64,000 bases of DNA from Echinarachnius parma (Eukaryota; Echinodermata; Echinoidea; Clypeasteroida; Echinarachniidae). Shown in pieces: positions 33,360 through 44,440 of this stretch. Within the stretch, counting starts at the first letter, position 1. The number at the start of each line of letters is the position of its first letter. The position numbers and the translations under genes were made by a program. The stretch is taken from contig JBAMJV010012292.1 in NCBI GenBank assembly GCA_037951105.1, positions 1 to 64,000 on the forward strand. Direction: 5' to 3'. The notes under the pieces are model-generated. The model saw nothing but the letters and a program-made list of their open reading frames with translations, had not been told where the DNA came from and searched no databases.

Positions 33360-33990
33360 GGAACGTTACTAACCGTAAACTCCAGTTATCACCAGACAGT
33401 CTTGGGGGAAACATTCCTGTAAAGTAAGAACAAATATGTGAAACGATTACTAACATGATTACAATTTTACAAACAAATTCACCTTTGTCTAGTGAAAAGA
33501 CTACTCACACGGTCGGTAAAACGTGATTCTACGCAACATATTGCAGAGGGACCTGATCAACAGAAACTTTAAATTGAGCAAGTTGATTGCAGTTATTAAT
33601 TTTTTATTTAATTATTTATTATTTTAAAAATTATTGTGTCATCCTTCCTTGAGGTATCTCGCTCCAGATTTTCCCCCCATCCTAGCTTTGCCAAGAAGAA
33701 ACGTCAGATTCATTCTCAATTGATCTCGTTTAAGACACAGAACTACATGTACTAGTATGTAATTATCTGAGATTAGGCAATCAAATAGAGTGAATTGATT
33801 AAAATTATCTATCCTTTATTTATCAATTACAGATTATTAATCATCTTTATCACAGATTTTAATCTTTTCTGCATGCGGGCGATGTCCAACACAGGTCTTA
33901 CTGGTGGGGCGGTTGATGGCTGCTGAGTGAGGCCGGGCCGGTCATAGTCCGATGGCCAGCGTAAGGCTAGTCGGTGGAAAATAAAGAAAA
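33360..33990. repeat. Segmental duplication, copy 2
   Basis: Second copy of the block at 32340-33000, with scattered substitutions and indels but the same order of landmarks. Non-coding. Confidence 0.75.
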
Positions 33991-34159
33991 AAAAGTTGAA
34001 AACAGTTTAATTCTGTCAATTTATTTACATACATGTACAGTTAATGCACATGCATGCACATCATGTACTCAATTTCAGGATTTTTTGCTTTGCCTGCCAA
34101 GGAGGAAAGTCAGATTAATTCTCAAGGAATCTCGCTTGAGTGATTCCACGTTGCTTTTC

Positions 34160-34412
34160 GTTAAGATCTGATGCGCGCGTTTAGTGGTCGTACGGACTTA
34201 CGCGTCAGATCGATCTGTCGTTTACTTGGAATCGGCGGGCGACTTGAATGGAGACCAAAGCGCGATCATCGATCGTTCAGAAGTCGCGATATACGACACG
34301 GAAAGAAGTCGAGTAGGCGGATAAATCACTGATTTTATGCGGAATGGAGGGGGAAATCATCATTTTAATCCACCGTCAAGTTGGATCACATATTGGAGAT
34401 TCTATCGGTGGT
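34160..34412 (+). other. CpG-rich segment with possible first exon
   Basis: CpG-dense compared with its surroundings (GCGCGC, CGTACG, GATCGATC motifs). An ATG at about 34345 opens a 22-codon frame (EGEIIILIHRQVGSHIGDSI) ending at a good donor, GGTGgtaagt (GT at about 34411). This would fit a promoter-proximal first exon on the plus strand. No downstream exon could be linked to it. A faint likeness to tubulin-type N-termini (QVGxxIG) is too short to use. Confidence 0.22.
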
Positions 34413-35200
34413 AAGTACCGTATCATATGTATAATTTTAAGGACAAAATGCTTGCACACAAAAAGTGCATTTTCGGTCCAGTATTAGGAGGCTCTAGAAC
34501 GCTAGCGCTCCGCGCTAGATTCTCTAGAGTTAGTGTTGATGTAGCTTATAAACAAGTTTCTTTCGCAGTTGGCGACATAGGTTAACTGTACAATCAATGT
34601 CAATCGAACCATAAATAGTAGAATGGAAAATAAGAATTAATATCAAATTATATTCAACGAGCTACTCACCCATCACCAGACGGGTGCCAGCTAGCCAATG
34701 CAGCTAGCGCTAGCTACATGAAGGCAGGGCTATGTCTGCGCCTGTTGGCTATTCTCAGCTCGAGAGGAACTCGCAGTCACAGCATTCTACACTCCTTCAG
34801 TCACCTGCACATGCAGTGAGAAAAAAATATGTGAAACAATGTCATGATTGATGAACAATAAAACAAATGACATGACGCAAGGATTTCAAACGAATCACAC
34901 CGCCGCGCAGTTAGCTGCAGTTAAATGTCGTCCTGTCCATTAACGTCGCGTCAAGACTGTCATAAACAACTTACATAAATTTACAAGACGATAACTAATA
35001 ATCACACTCCCAATCGCATGCTTGGCAAGCGTACAACATGATGACAACTGGTAACAATTTCATTTTCAGCATGCATGTGATTCAGCTTCGCATATATATA
35101 AACTTATAAAATTATAAACTATAATCGACATAATTCACAAGTCAAAGATTACCCCATCTCTAATCCTCTTACTATACATGAGTCTATGTTCGGACTTCGG
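34413..35200. other. Non-coding, related to the local duplicated repeat
   Basis: Includes a partial copy of the 32340 landmark (CACCAGACGGGTGCCAGC at about 34675). No gene seen. Confidence 0.4.
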
Positions 35201-35204
35201 AGTA

Positions 35205-35880
35205 CAGGCCGGTAACAATTTCAGCATGCATATGTGACCCGTGATTCAGATCAGCTTCGTGTAATATTCATCACAAAGAATTACCCATCTCAAATCCTCA
35301 CTCACGAGTCTATGTGTACGGAAAGGCTCCCTATGCTAGGATCGTACAGGCCGGTAACAATCGCAGCATTTGCATGTGATTCAGCTTTGCATGTTATCAC
35401 AAAGAATTACAGATCTCAAATCCTCACTCACGAGTCTATGTACAGAAAGCTCCCTATGCTAGGAGTGTACAGACCGGTAACAATCGCAGCATTTGCATGT
35501 GATTCAGCTTTGCATGTGATCACAAAGAATTACACATCTCAAATCCTCACTCACGAGACTATGTACGGAAAGCTCCCTATGCTAGGAGTGTACAGACCGG
35601 TAGCAATCGCAGCATTTGCATGTGATTCAGCTTTGCATATTATCACAAAAAATTCTCAAAAAATCTCAAATCCACACTCACGAGAGTCTTGCCGGTAACA
35701 ATTGCAGCATATGCATATCATCACAAAATCACAAAAATCTCAAATCCTCTCACATGAGTATTTGTACGGAATTAAGCTCCCTCAAATGGTCTGAAATCCC
35801 CTCACAAGTCTATGTACGGATAACTCCCTATTTTACAAGTGTTAATAGGCCAGTATGACAATTGCAGCACACGACTACCC
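35205..35880. repeat. Minisatellite, ~122-bp unit
   Basis: About five tandem units, each with GGTAACAATCGCAGCATTTGC, ATTCAGCTTTGCAT, ATCACAAAGAATTAC, CTCAAATCCTCACTCACGAG and CTCCCTATGCTAGGA. The three central units (about 35340-35700) are the most alike; outer ones decay. The long plus-strand frame at 35234-35698 exists because the unit length is close to a multiple of three and stop-poor. Confidence 0.9.
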
Positions 35881-37339
35881 AAAAGGTATAATGCCTGCTA
35901 TAAATCACACACCTTTAGTTTACTAATTAATAGTTGCCTTAAGAATATAAAACTTATATTTCTTTAATTTTGTATCTCCACCAAAACAAATAGTTATTAA
36001 AATATTTACTTAAAATTACATTTGCATCACAACACAAATACACCTTTGTCTAGTGATGGTATGTCATTGTTATCCTCACACAACATAAACAATCACCTGT
36101 ATAGAGAGAACAAACATTATTCAAAGTTTTTAAACAAATTAAAGGTGAATGACAGTAGTGGGAAACGCCCCACCCCCATAAAATGAAATGTACGCTCTTA
36201 TTACCAAACATGTGAAAGAACATAGTTTTATAATATGGGATTATACAAATTTGGCCAAGAAACCGCCTACTAATTGATTGCAAAATTATTAATTGATCGG
36301 TTGCGGATTAATATCGCTAACGCGGAATCGCCAAACGCCAAGTGCCAAATGACCACGTGCATTCGCTATACGGGCTTGTCCCCAGCTTGTCGATATCTCC
36401 AGTCCAGCGCGGACAGGTGCGAACGGGAGGTGGATTTATACATTTCACGGGCGGGTATTTGATTTCTTCTGATATTTCTGTATATTTTAACAATGCTTAC
36501 AGTGTAGGTTCGGATTTTACCACACAAGCCCTAATTAAATACTTATTCAACAATATTGATCAAGATTTTTTCAGCTACTTTCTCAAAACTGGTATTGGGC
36601 TTTAAACGAGGCAGGGAAATTCAAATAAACCTGTCGCCGGATGACCGAGTATTGACATTGACATGAATGCAGGCCTCTATTCGAATACAAGAAAAACAGC
36701 CTCCATCCATAATACATTTTTTCAGCCAATCAGTGCGCTTCTTCACTGAGCAAGGAGACGTTCCATGTACATTCTTCACTGCAAAACTGCAATTAGTGTA
36801 GAATGGTTATTTTGACAGTTAGCTTTCCTTGGTTATGCATCTTTGTTCTTATGTTTCTAGTACGGGTCATCCCATTATGCTCATCCTCCTTTGTCACCGT
36901 CACCCCATTCCTCCCATTCATGTCTAGCTGCTATTTCTATTCTATTGTTTCCTTCTGGTATTCTGACCACTTGACTCTGTCTAGACTCTTTTTAACTTTC
37001 TCTACATGTGTGGGATTCCACACATGTCTTCTCTATTGTATCTGGTCATCTTTCCATACCATCATCACTGATCATCAAATTCCAACTCCACCCCCATCTC
37101 TCTTATTGGTTCTTTTGAATAATAGGGTGAATCCATTTGAGTTATCTATTTTTGTGATTGGTTGTATTGGTTTCCCCCTTGGTTATAATTGGTTCCTCCC
37201 TTCTGTTAATTTGCATATTGTATATTTTGTTATCTCATGTTATTTCTTGTATATTGGGCTGTATGCCTTGAATTAAACAGTGCACTACCAGACTTACATC
37301 GTGTCAACTCGTCCTTCTGTTCTCCTTTGCGTCCTACAC
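35881..37339. other. Intergenic, possibly old LTR or transposon sequence
   Basis: No gene recognised. 36274-36460 is a GC-richer patch. The 157-codon hydrophobic frame 36803-37276 is T-rich and lacks family features. Just after it, GAATTAAACAGTGCACTACCAGAC (37270-37293) resembles a polyadenylation region, perhaps of an old LTR. Confidence 0.35.
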
Positions 37340-37343
37340 TTAA

Positions 37344-37969
37344 AGGGGCCCTGCAACCCAAATGCATGTTGACCTCTGTTCATCTGTATTAGTGTACACA
37401 TTCAATATTTGTAAACGGTTTGACCCAAATATGTTTTGTATATTTTTAAACATTTTATCATTTATTTTTCTTCATGTTGCTAAGCCCCACCTCCTAAAAA
37501 ACCCTTCCAGAGCAAATTCTATTGTTGACCTGCAGTGACATCATTTGTCAATCACTGGTCAGCTTGTGATTAGGCTAATCGCAATAGCATCACACGGTTG
37601 AATAGAATACCAACTCACACAACTTCAATTACAATAGCTGTTGCTATGTCAGAAGAAAAGCACTGTCTAAGCTATTGCATGGAGGTATGCAGGGCATGCT
37701 TTTGTGTGGATGTTCTTTTTGTACTTTCATCTTTTGTTAATCTCATGGTAGCTGACCAGTGATTGACAAATGATGTCACTGCAGGTCAACAATAGAATTT
37801 GCTCTGGACGGTTTTTTAGGAGGTGGGGCTTAGCAACATGAAGACAAATAAATGTTAAAATGTTTAAAAATATACAAAACATATTTGGGTCAAACCGTTT
37901 ACAAATATTGAATGTGTACACTAATACAGATGAACAGAGGTCAACTTGCATTTGGGTTGCAGGGCCCCT
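37344..37969. mobile_element. TTAA-flanked MITE (626 bp)
   Basis: Inverted arms of about 230 bp (37344-37570 and 37745-37969) with ends AGGGGCCCTGCAACCCAAAT and its complement. TTAA flanks both sides (37340-37343 and 37970-37973). A TTAA duplication is characteristic of piggyBac-type transposition. The arms are over 95% alike by eye and there is no transposase, so it is non-autonomous. Confidence 0.8.
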
Positions 37970-37973
37970 TTAA

Positions 37974-38545
37974 GTTATGTTCCTGTTTGACTGTTTGATC
38001 TGCATGCTGCTTTGACTTAGTTTATTTCCAATACTTATTAGTTATAGCTCGTTCTACCCACGCTACCCGTTTATTTATCTGCCCCACATTAGTTTGGGAC
38101 ATAGCCAGACTACAAGTGATCACAGCCCATTGCCTCCCCCATATTCGGCGCTTCCGTAGTACTTACGAAAAGCCTCTACTAACCATCTCAGCAGTTACAT
38201 GTACGCGTATCATCTCAAATCCCCTCACAAAACTGTCTATACAATATGTCTAAGCCAATTTGCCGGCGCCGGCGGGCCCCAAATAGTCGGCATCCAAAGT
38301 AAATTTTTTTCTCCATGAATTTAAAACTATCACTCGGTTATCAAATCAAATGTATGTTGTCTTTAGATGTAATGTATGCTTGCTATCTGTCATGTCTGTT
38401 GCCTTTTATTTGATTTCTTTGCACGAAAATATAGGAAACCACATTTGAAATCGGGTACAAAACTGGCAAAGATTATTCAGTGGTTGAAAGTTGAAATTAG
38501 AAAGTGTGATGGCAAAGATGAACACCACTCTGTTGCTGTCATAAC
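37974..38545. other. Intergenic, no gene recognised
   Basis: AT-rich sequence apart from GCCGGCGCCGGCGGGCC at about 38262-38278. No supported feature. Confidence 0.4.
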
Positions 38546-39010
38546 TGGTTCAATTAAATCTGTTACAGCTTGACAAAGACTGAAACAAACGCAGATTCAA
38601 CAAGTTTTAGAATGTCATAGAACTGTAGACGTAGTCTGTACTTTTACTATTTTAATTGGCTGAAAATACAGTATTTTCAGTCTTTGTCAAGCTGTAACAG
38701 ATTTAATTGAACCATGGTCCACTTAGATGGTACAGTTGTGAGTTTCCGCCGAGACTATCGGGCTGGTATGCTCGCACATTTATGGTGAGTTCTGTGCTGG
38801 ATTTGTTTGTGGAGTGATTTAATCAGACATTAAATTGAGGTAACTAAATTGTTTAATTAATTATCGTTTGGTCTTGAATTCATCTGTAATGCATTATACC
38901 GAGGACCTCCTGCCTGATTTGCCTCATCAGAAACAAACGCAGATTCAACAAGTTTTAGAATGTCATAGAACTGTAATAGTCTGTACTTTTACTATTGGCT
39001 GAAAATACAG
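38546..39010. repeat. Foldback plus duplicated fragment
   Basis: 38548-38585 (TTCAATTAAATCTGTTACAG, then CTTGACAAAGACTGAAA) recurs inverted at about 38675-38713, enclosing a 90-bp loop. Part of the loop, AACAAACGCAGATTCAACAAG through ACAGTATTTT, is repeated directly at 38932-39016. Small non-autonomous element, class unknown. Confidence 0.6.
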
Positions 39011-39555
39011 TATTTTGTAGATGTGATCTGTACGAATGTAGAACACATTACAGAATATGTGAAGCGAAGTAACTTTCTAAATAACAAATCCACCTTTGCC
39101 TAGTGAGAAGACAACCCAAACGATGAATTTCAATCATACTCAACACATTGTAGAATGTATTGAACAACAAAAATTTAAAAAAAGAAGCGTCAATCGGACT
39201 GCAACAAGCAAGCAGGTATGAACTATTTCATCGTCCACTGCATGCACTGACGCACACACAAACACACGGGACCATGCACGATGCACAGTATCGTAGCTTG
39301 GACCGAGCGAGAAGGAAAATCATGACTTGCTTACCTTGAAATTAAAGATTAAACACTATGGTTTCCAGCTAGGTTTTCTTTATAACAACGAAGTAGGATT
39401 ATTTTACCGAAATTAGTAATAAGAATTGCAGAGCAACACTTCGTAGACGAAAGGGATCTCAATGTATGAAGTTTTTTTTTAATGCACACAAGTAAATGTA
39501 ACTATCTCAGCTTCCCCACGTGGGGAGTTCCCCACGACCGCAAATACCCCTTATA
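39011..39555. other. Intergenic, no gene recognised
   Basis: Includes a further diverged copy (39085-39170) of the repeat family at 32340 and 33360. Confidence 0.4.
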
Positions 39556-39618
39556 CCTAACCCTAACCCTAACCCTAACCCTAACCCTAACCCTAACCCT
39601 AACCCTAACCCTAACCCT
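39556..39618. repeat. Interstitial telomeric repeat (CCCTAA)n
   Basis: About ten uninterrupted CCCTAA units, i.e. TTAGGG on the minus strand, the metazoan telomere motif. Unique DNA and genes lie on both sides, so this is an internal array. Confidence 0.95.
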
Positions 39619-39744
39619 TTTCCAACAAACAGTCAATTATAAGGGACAATCTGTCAATTATATGAGCCATCAGTTACTTATAAGAAACAATCTGTCAGTT
39701 ATTAGAACCATCGGTCACTTATGAGGAACAATCTGTCAGTTACA
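39619..39744. repeat. Short tandem repeat of about 50 bp
   Basis: Two to three diverged units containing CAATCTGTCA(A/G)TTA and CCATC.GT.ACTTAT, between the telomeric array and the foldback element. Confidence 0.6.
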
Positions 39745-39959
39745 ACCCAGGTCGAAAAAACAGTTGAAACCAGTTAAAACCAGTTGGAAAATCAACTGGT
39801 TTTAACTGGTTTTAACTGGGATCACAAGGTACCAGTTAAAACCAGTTAAAGCCAGTTAAGATATATTGATAGCCTTAAAATACCAGTTAAAACCAGTAGA
39901 AATACCAGTTGAAACCACTTGAAAATTACCAGTCAAACCCAGTTTGTCCTATTGGTACC

Positions 39960-40480
39960 CGTGTACCGGTTTATTCCAGTAAAACCTAGTTGTCATTACT
40001 GGAATACCATATGCCATGCAAGTTTAATACCAGTTAAAACCAGTAAGAAGACCAGTTGAAACCACTTCAAAATTACCAGTTCAAACCAGTTAGTCTAATT
40101 GGAACTTGTGTACTAGTTTATTCCAGTAAAACCTAGTTGTCATTACTGGAATACGATATTTCATACAAGTTTAATACCAGTTAAAACCATTAAGAAGACC
40201 AGTTGAAGCCAACTATAGGTGTGGTGTTCTTACTGGTTTTAACTGGTATTAAACTTGCATGAAATATCGTATTCCAGTAATGACAACTAGGTTTTACTGG
40301 AATAAACTAGTACACAAGTTCCAATAAGACTAACTGGTTTCAACTGGTAATTTCGAAGTGGTTTCAACTGGTCTTCTTAATGGTTTTAACTGGTATTAAA
40401 CTTGCATGACATATGGTATTCCAGTAATGACAACTAGGCGTACCAGTTAGTCGAATTGGAACTTGTGTACTAGTTTATTC
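39960..40480. repeat. Palindrome within the foldback element
   Basis: Arms of about 230 bp centred near 40222. Left landmarks TTATTCCAGTAAAACCTAGTTG and GTCATTACTGGAATACGATA recur inverted at about 40265-40310. A second partial copy of the inverted arm follows at about 40395-40515. Confidence 0.75.
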
Positions 40481-40534
40481 CAGAAGTACCTAGTTGTCAT
40501 TACTGGAATATCATGTAACCATGCATGGACCCTA

Positions 40535-40835
40535 CTGCCATGGGATCGTGGATAAGCTAAATGTAGCATCCTTTATTCTGTGTGATTGTGTTTGGTGCTT
40601 CAAAAATGTATCATTCATATAAAATATCCTATTAAAAAAAATGGTGTCAGCAACTGGTACACTTAGTTACATCATGAAAGTAGGGTCCATGATATAACTA
40701 AGTGTATCAGTTGCTGACACCTGTTTTTTAATATGATATTTGATATGAATTATATATTTTTGAAGCACCAAGCTAATAACACATAATAAAGGATGCTACA
40801 TTCAACTTGTCCATGATTACCCATGGAAAACGAAC
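40535..40835. repeat. Nested palindrome centred near 40682
   Basis: AATGTAGCATCCTTTATT and GGTGCTTCAAAAAT in the left arm return inverted at about 40760-40805, and GGTGTCAGCAACTGGTACACTTAGTTA inverted at about 40692-40721. A foldback of about 300 bp. Confidence 0.75.
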
Positions 40836-41068
40836 ATTCCTCCAACCACTTTTGATGTAGGACTAATAATTTATCGACTACCTGATGCACAATGTGTAAA
40901 TTATACTGCATGTACTGGTATACATGTATAGCATTATGCCTATGCGCATGCATTTGCAAGGGTTCTGAATAACAGCTGTGCAAACAAACAGGGTCCACTG
41001 ACCACTGCACTGACTTCCTTATATGGGAGTCCTTTGTTCCCTTATCAGTTCCCGCCCATCCGTCCGCG

Positions 41069-41094
41069 CTCTGTGTGTGTGTGTGTGTGTGTGT
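41069..41094. repeat. (GT)n microsatellite
   Basis: About 12 TG units inside the foldback element. Confidence 0.9.
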
Positions 41095-41631
41095 GCAACC
41101 ATGCATACCAGCATACCATGCATGCACAGTGCACGTGCAGTGCACTCTATATACACTGCACTGCAAACGTACAAGCATAGATACAGCTCTATGACCAAAG
41201 GGACTACCACACACAAAGTACTAGTGGCCATTGCATGTTGCACTGCTAAACCAAGAAACACTGTCTTTTATACTAGCTCTCTTCTTTATAAGACATGTAG
41301 TAATTGTACATAATCGTGCTCTAGCTATATATATTATATGGATGTTATTTAACTGTTGCTTCCTTGTCTTGTTTAGCACTGATCATTTAATTCTAGTACT
41401 ACACTTCCAAGCATTAATTGTTGTGGTCTTCAATGCGCATGATATGTATGCATCACTTTCACAGTACTTCAGGCCAAGGAGATTGTTTCTTTATGGCATC
41501 TTCGCCATTATGTTCGCTGTTACAACGTGCTCGCTGATCATGGATAATGGATGGATCAACATATTATCAGCCAGCAATATAGCTCTTGCTTTCTCGCGTC
41601 TTTTTGGAATTCAAACTAATTTGACTCTTTA

Positions 41632-41975
41632 AAACACCCGACAGGAGTAAATCAATTTGACAGCATGCAGTCTGATTTATTAAACACTGTTTGAAATTAT
41701 ATCATAATATTAATAAGGCTATTGTTTGATCTTCTTGTCCATCATCCCTTTGTAAACGAATGCCCAAACTTATGTCTTTTTTGTTGACAATACCAATAAC
41801 TATTTTAAAAATAGTATTATTAACAAACAGACATAAGTGTGGACATTCTTTTACAAAGGGATGATGGACACGATGATCAGACAAGCCTTATTAATATTAT
41901 GATGAAATTTCAAACAGTGTTAAATAAATCAGACTGCATGCTGTCAAATTGATGTACTCCTGTCGGGTGTTTTAA
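41632..41975. repeat. Nested palindrome centred near 41805
   Basis: Arms of about 160 bp beginning AAAACACCCGACAGGAGTA and ending with its complement. AGCATGCAGTCTGATTTATT and CATCATCCCTTTGTAAA recur inverted. Probably a MITE inserted in the larger element. Confidence 0.8.
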
Positions 41976-42948
41976 AGAGCCAAATTAGTTAAATAGACTG
42001 TTATAATCTATTTTAAAGAGATGTGAATTACCTTGAATGAAATGAGTAAATTGAAACACATACATGCAACAACTAACGAACAATAGTCCTACATACTTAA
42101 TTCCCATAATATTCACAATTGCGACACCGGTAAATCTACTGGGTTTTTTAATCATGTTTTACTGTGTTCCTGCAGGTTTCTTGCTGGTTTTCAACTGGTC
42201 ATTACTGGGTTCTGCTGGTCTCTTCTAGTTCTTACTGGATTCTTACTGGGCGTATTCTGGTCAGTCTTACTGGTTTGAGTGGATTCTAACTGGTAACTAT
42301 TACTTGTTGCTTACTGGTCAGTCGTACTGGTTCTTACTGGATTCTTACTGGTATATATAACTGGGCTCTTACTGGTCAGTCTTACTGGTCAGTCTTACTG
42401 GTTCTTACTGGATTATTACTGGTTATTACTGGATTCTTACTGGTTCTTACTGGATTCTTACTGGTTCTTACTGGATTCGTACTGGTATCTATCACTGGTT
42501 TCTTACTGGGCTCTTATGGGTCAATCTTACTGGTTTCTTATTGGTTCTTACTGGATTCTTACTGGGCTCTTACTGGTCAGTCTTACTGGTTCTTACTGGA
42601 TTCTTACTGGCTTCTTACTGGTTCGTACTGGATTCTTACTGGTTCTTACTGGATTCTTACTGGGCTCTTATTGGTCAATCTTACTGGTTTCTTATTGGTT
42701 CTTACTGGATTCTTACTGGTATCTATTACTGGTTTCTTACTGGGCTCTTACTGGTCAATCTTACTGGTTTCTTACTGGTTCTTACTGGATTGTACTGGTA
42801 TATATTACTGGATTCTTTACTGGTTCCAGTTGATTCCAGTGTACCAATTTCCATATTGAAACCAGTTGGCCAACTGGTATATCAACTGGTACCAGTTCCA
42901 ACTGGTACCAGTTGGCAACTGGTTTCCAACTGTTTTTTCGACCTGGGT

Positions 42949-43406
42949 AGGAATGAAATGAAACTTTGCCTCAATCAACCTGAGCAATGTACCCTCTACC
43001 ACACTGAATTACAACCTGTCCTCTAAATTACTTTCACAGAGTTTTCAACTTAAAAATTATTTATAAAAAATCTCATTTCTTCTGGTCCCATACGTAACGC
43101 CATACATTTTATTCAATACAATATTATTGCAAAGGTCAAAGGTCACCATCTTTACCAAGGTTATTCTTCTTATAGATACCAGTAATGGAGATGGTAAAAG
43201 AATAAAATCAAAGTCCCTCTACATTATTTTTTTTGGGGTGAAAGTCTCTGAAATGTCCCATACGTAACATGCGCGTTATCTTGGACTTGCCCGTATACAA
43301 AACTCTCACAGGATTCCAAAGTTATGCATAGTGCATACTGGAAGAGTTTTTGAGCCTTCGCCCTTTCCCCTTTAACTTTCCATCTAGCGCCTGATATGCA
43401 GGGCAG
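42949..43406. other. Between foldback element and small membrane protein gene
   Basis: No repeat recognised. The interval may contain the 3' untranslated region of the minus-strand gene starting at 44238. Confidence 0.35.
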
Positions 43407-44238
43407 CTAGCTCACCACAACATCTGGAACACATTTATAAAGAAATAAAGAAATTTAAAAAACATATTAGATAATCATGAATAGACAAATTGGTGTACAC
43501 TGTACACAGGCCAGTAGAGCAAATCCAGGCATACCTTTTGTACAGGAGAAATATAATGTTGGGCTTTTAATTATTTGTTCCTGAGCTGCTTTGAGTTTGA
43601 GCTGTGCAAATTATTGCAATTGTATTCGACCGAGTCAAACTTCAAAGTCAAACATGTCATCTTCACGAACCATCTTCACGAACAAGCATCAATTCTTAAC
43701 ATAAAATACATCAATATCATCAATCTGATCATCACAATGCAACATCGACAAAACAGACATTATGTTCCACCATCACTGACCGTTTCAAACAGTGTCAATC
43801 AAAGGAAAATTAGTTTTAAAAGTTGCGTATCGGAAATCAGACACGTCAGAAACTAGTTAAAAATCCCAAAATAATGGGACGCTATTGAAGCTTCTATCAC
43901 ATTTTCAAGTGTGAATAATTACCGAGGGCAGGTGGAGGCTTGGAGCTCGAATAAATCGGCCAATTTCGCATTCCATAATCGAATTTCTGAACTTCAGCCG
44001 TGGGCAATGTAGACAGCTCCGTAGTCCGGCTAATGTATTTTCCTGTTGGAAAAACTATTCCAATATTTGACAGAAGAATAGCACTTACAACGCCGCTAAT
44101 CACAAATAATATCACACTGAACGCGCTTGAACTTATATGAATTGTCACAAAGGCATCTCTTTGTACGGATTTTTCACACGTTTCCATGGTGTTAGTCTGT
44201 ATTTTGACATTTAGATAGATTTTATCAGTCACTTCCAC
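43407..44238 (-). CDS. Small single-pass membrane protein, unknown family
   Basis: The first coding exon is 43923-44238, with ATG at 44238 and a second possible start 17 codons in. It encodes a polar N-terminus, one strong membrane helix (AFSVILFVISGVVSAILLSNIGIV, about residues 39-62) and a soluble tail with YGMRNWPIYSSSKPPP. The exon ends at a donor, CTCG|GTAATT, within the open frame. A candidate last exon lies at 43407-43423 after a pyrimidine-rich tract ending TTCCAG; it adds four residues and a stop (about 110 aa in total). That second exon is a guess. The gene is divergent from DDX51, with 179 bp between their start codons. Family not recognised. Confidence 0.5.
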
Positions 44239-44417
44239 TGTCAGCTGTCTTTAGATTACGCAATCTTCGCTGAGCTGTCAAACATAGATTTGGCAGTCTG
44301 GGATTGGTCGAAAAGTCGTGAGGTCACAATCCAAAATGGCTGCGCCCATGAGGACAATTTTACTCTTCATCTAGAATTTATTTACCGTGTGCTGAGTTAC
44401 TTACCTTCGCCTTCAAC
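44239..44417. promoter_or_regulatory. Divergent promoter, DDX51 and small membrane protein
   Basis: 179 bp separate the two start codons. It contains an inverted CCAAT box (GGATTGGTC at about 44301) and a YY1-like element CCAAAATGGCTGCG (44331-44344), both common in TATA-less housekeeping promoters. No TATA box was seen. Confidence 0.6.
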
Positions 44418-44440
44418 ATGGCTCTCTTTACGATTAACAG
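44418..44440 (+). CDS. DDX51 exon 1 (start codon)
   Basis: 23 nt, MALFTIN plus two bases of an Arg codon, then donor GTAATT. Vertebrate DDX51 also begins MALF and continues with Arg-Tyr, which exon 2 supplies at 46635. This makes 44418 the start, rather than the Met at 46639. Confidence 0.85.

Larger units (their letters stand above)
39745..42948. mobile_element. Composite foldback element of CCAGTT/AACTGG repeats (3.2 kb)
   Basis: Ends in a perfect 22-bp inverted repeat: ACCCAGGTCGAAAAAACAGT at 39745 and its complement ending at 42948. The left part (39760-40220) is dense in ACCAGTTAAAACCAGTT units, while 40220-40520 and 42170-42940 carry the opposite orientation, ACTGGTTTTAACTGG and TTACTGGNTTC. 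Between them lie two separate palindromes (40535-40835, 41632-41975) and a (GT)n tract. There is no transposase. Frames rich in Tyr-Trp-Phe-Leu-Thr-Gly at 42516-43026 are translations of the repeat. No family known to me. Confidence 0.7.

Noticed and set aside
34345-34411. First exon of a tubulin
   Set aside because: The likeness is confined to a few residues (QVGxxIG) and no further tubulin exon was found downstream.
35234-35698. 154-codon frame with repeats
   Set aside because: Follows from the minisatellite unit being stop-poor and near a multiple of three.
35205-35880. CRISPR-like array
   Set aside because: The unit is ~122 bp and repeated throughout without unique spacers, in a eukaryotic context; it is a minisatellite.
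36803-37276. Hydrophobic 157-codon frame as a membrane protein
   Set aside because: T-rich composition alone yields such a frame; no motif, no splice or promoter support.
39556-39618. Chromosome end
   Set aside because: Genes and unique DNA continue for more than 24 kb on the right and 39 kb on the left.
41231-41632. Hydrophobic 133-codon frame
   Set aside because: Lies between palindromes within a non-autonomous element, no family features.
42516-43026. Tyr-Trp-Phe-Leu-Thr-Gly repeat protein
   Set aside because: Open in several frames because of the TTACTGG minisatellite; no evidence of selection on a protein.
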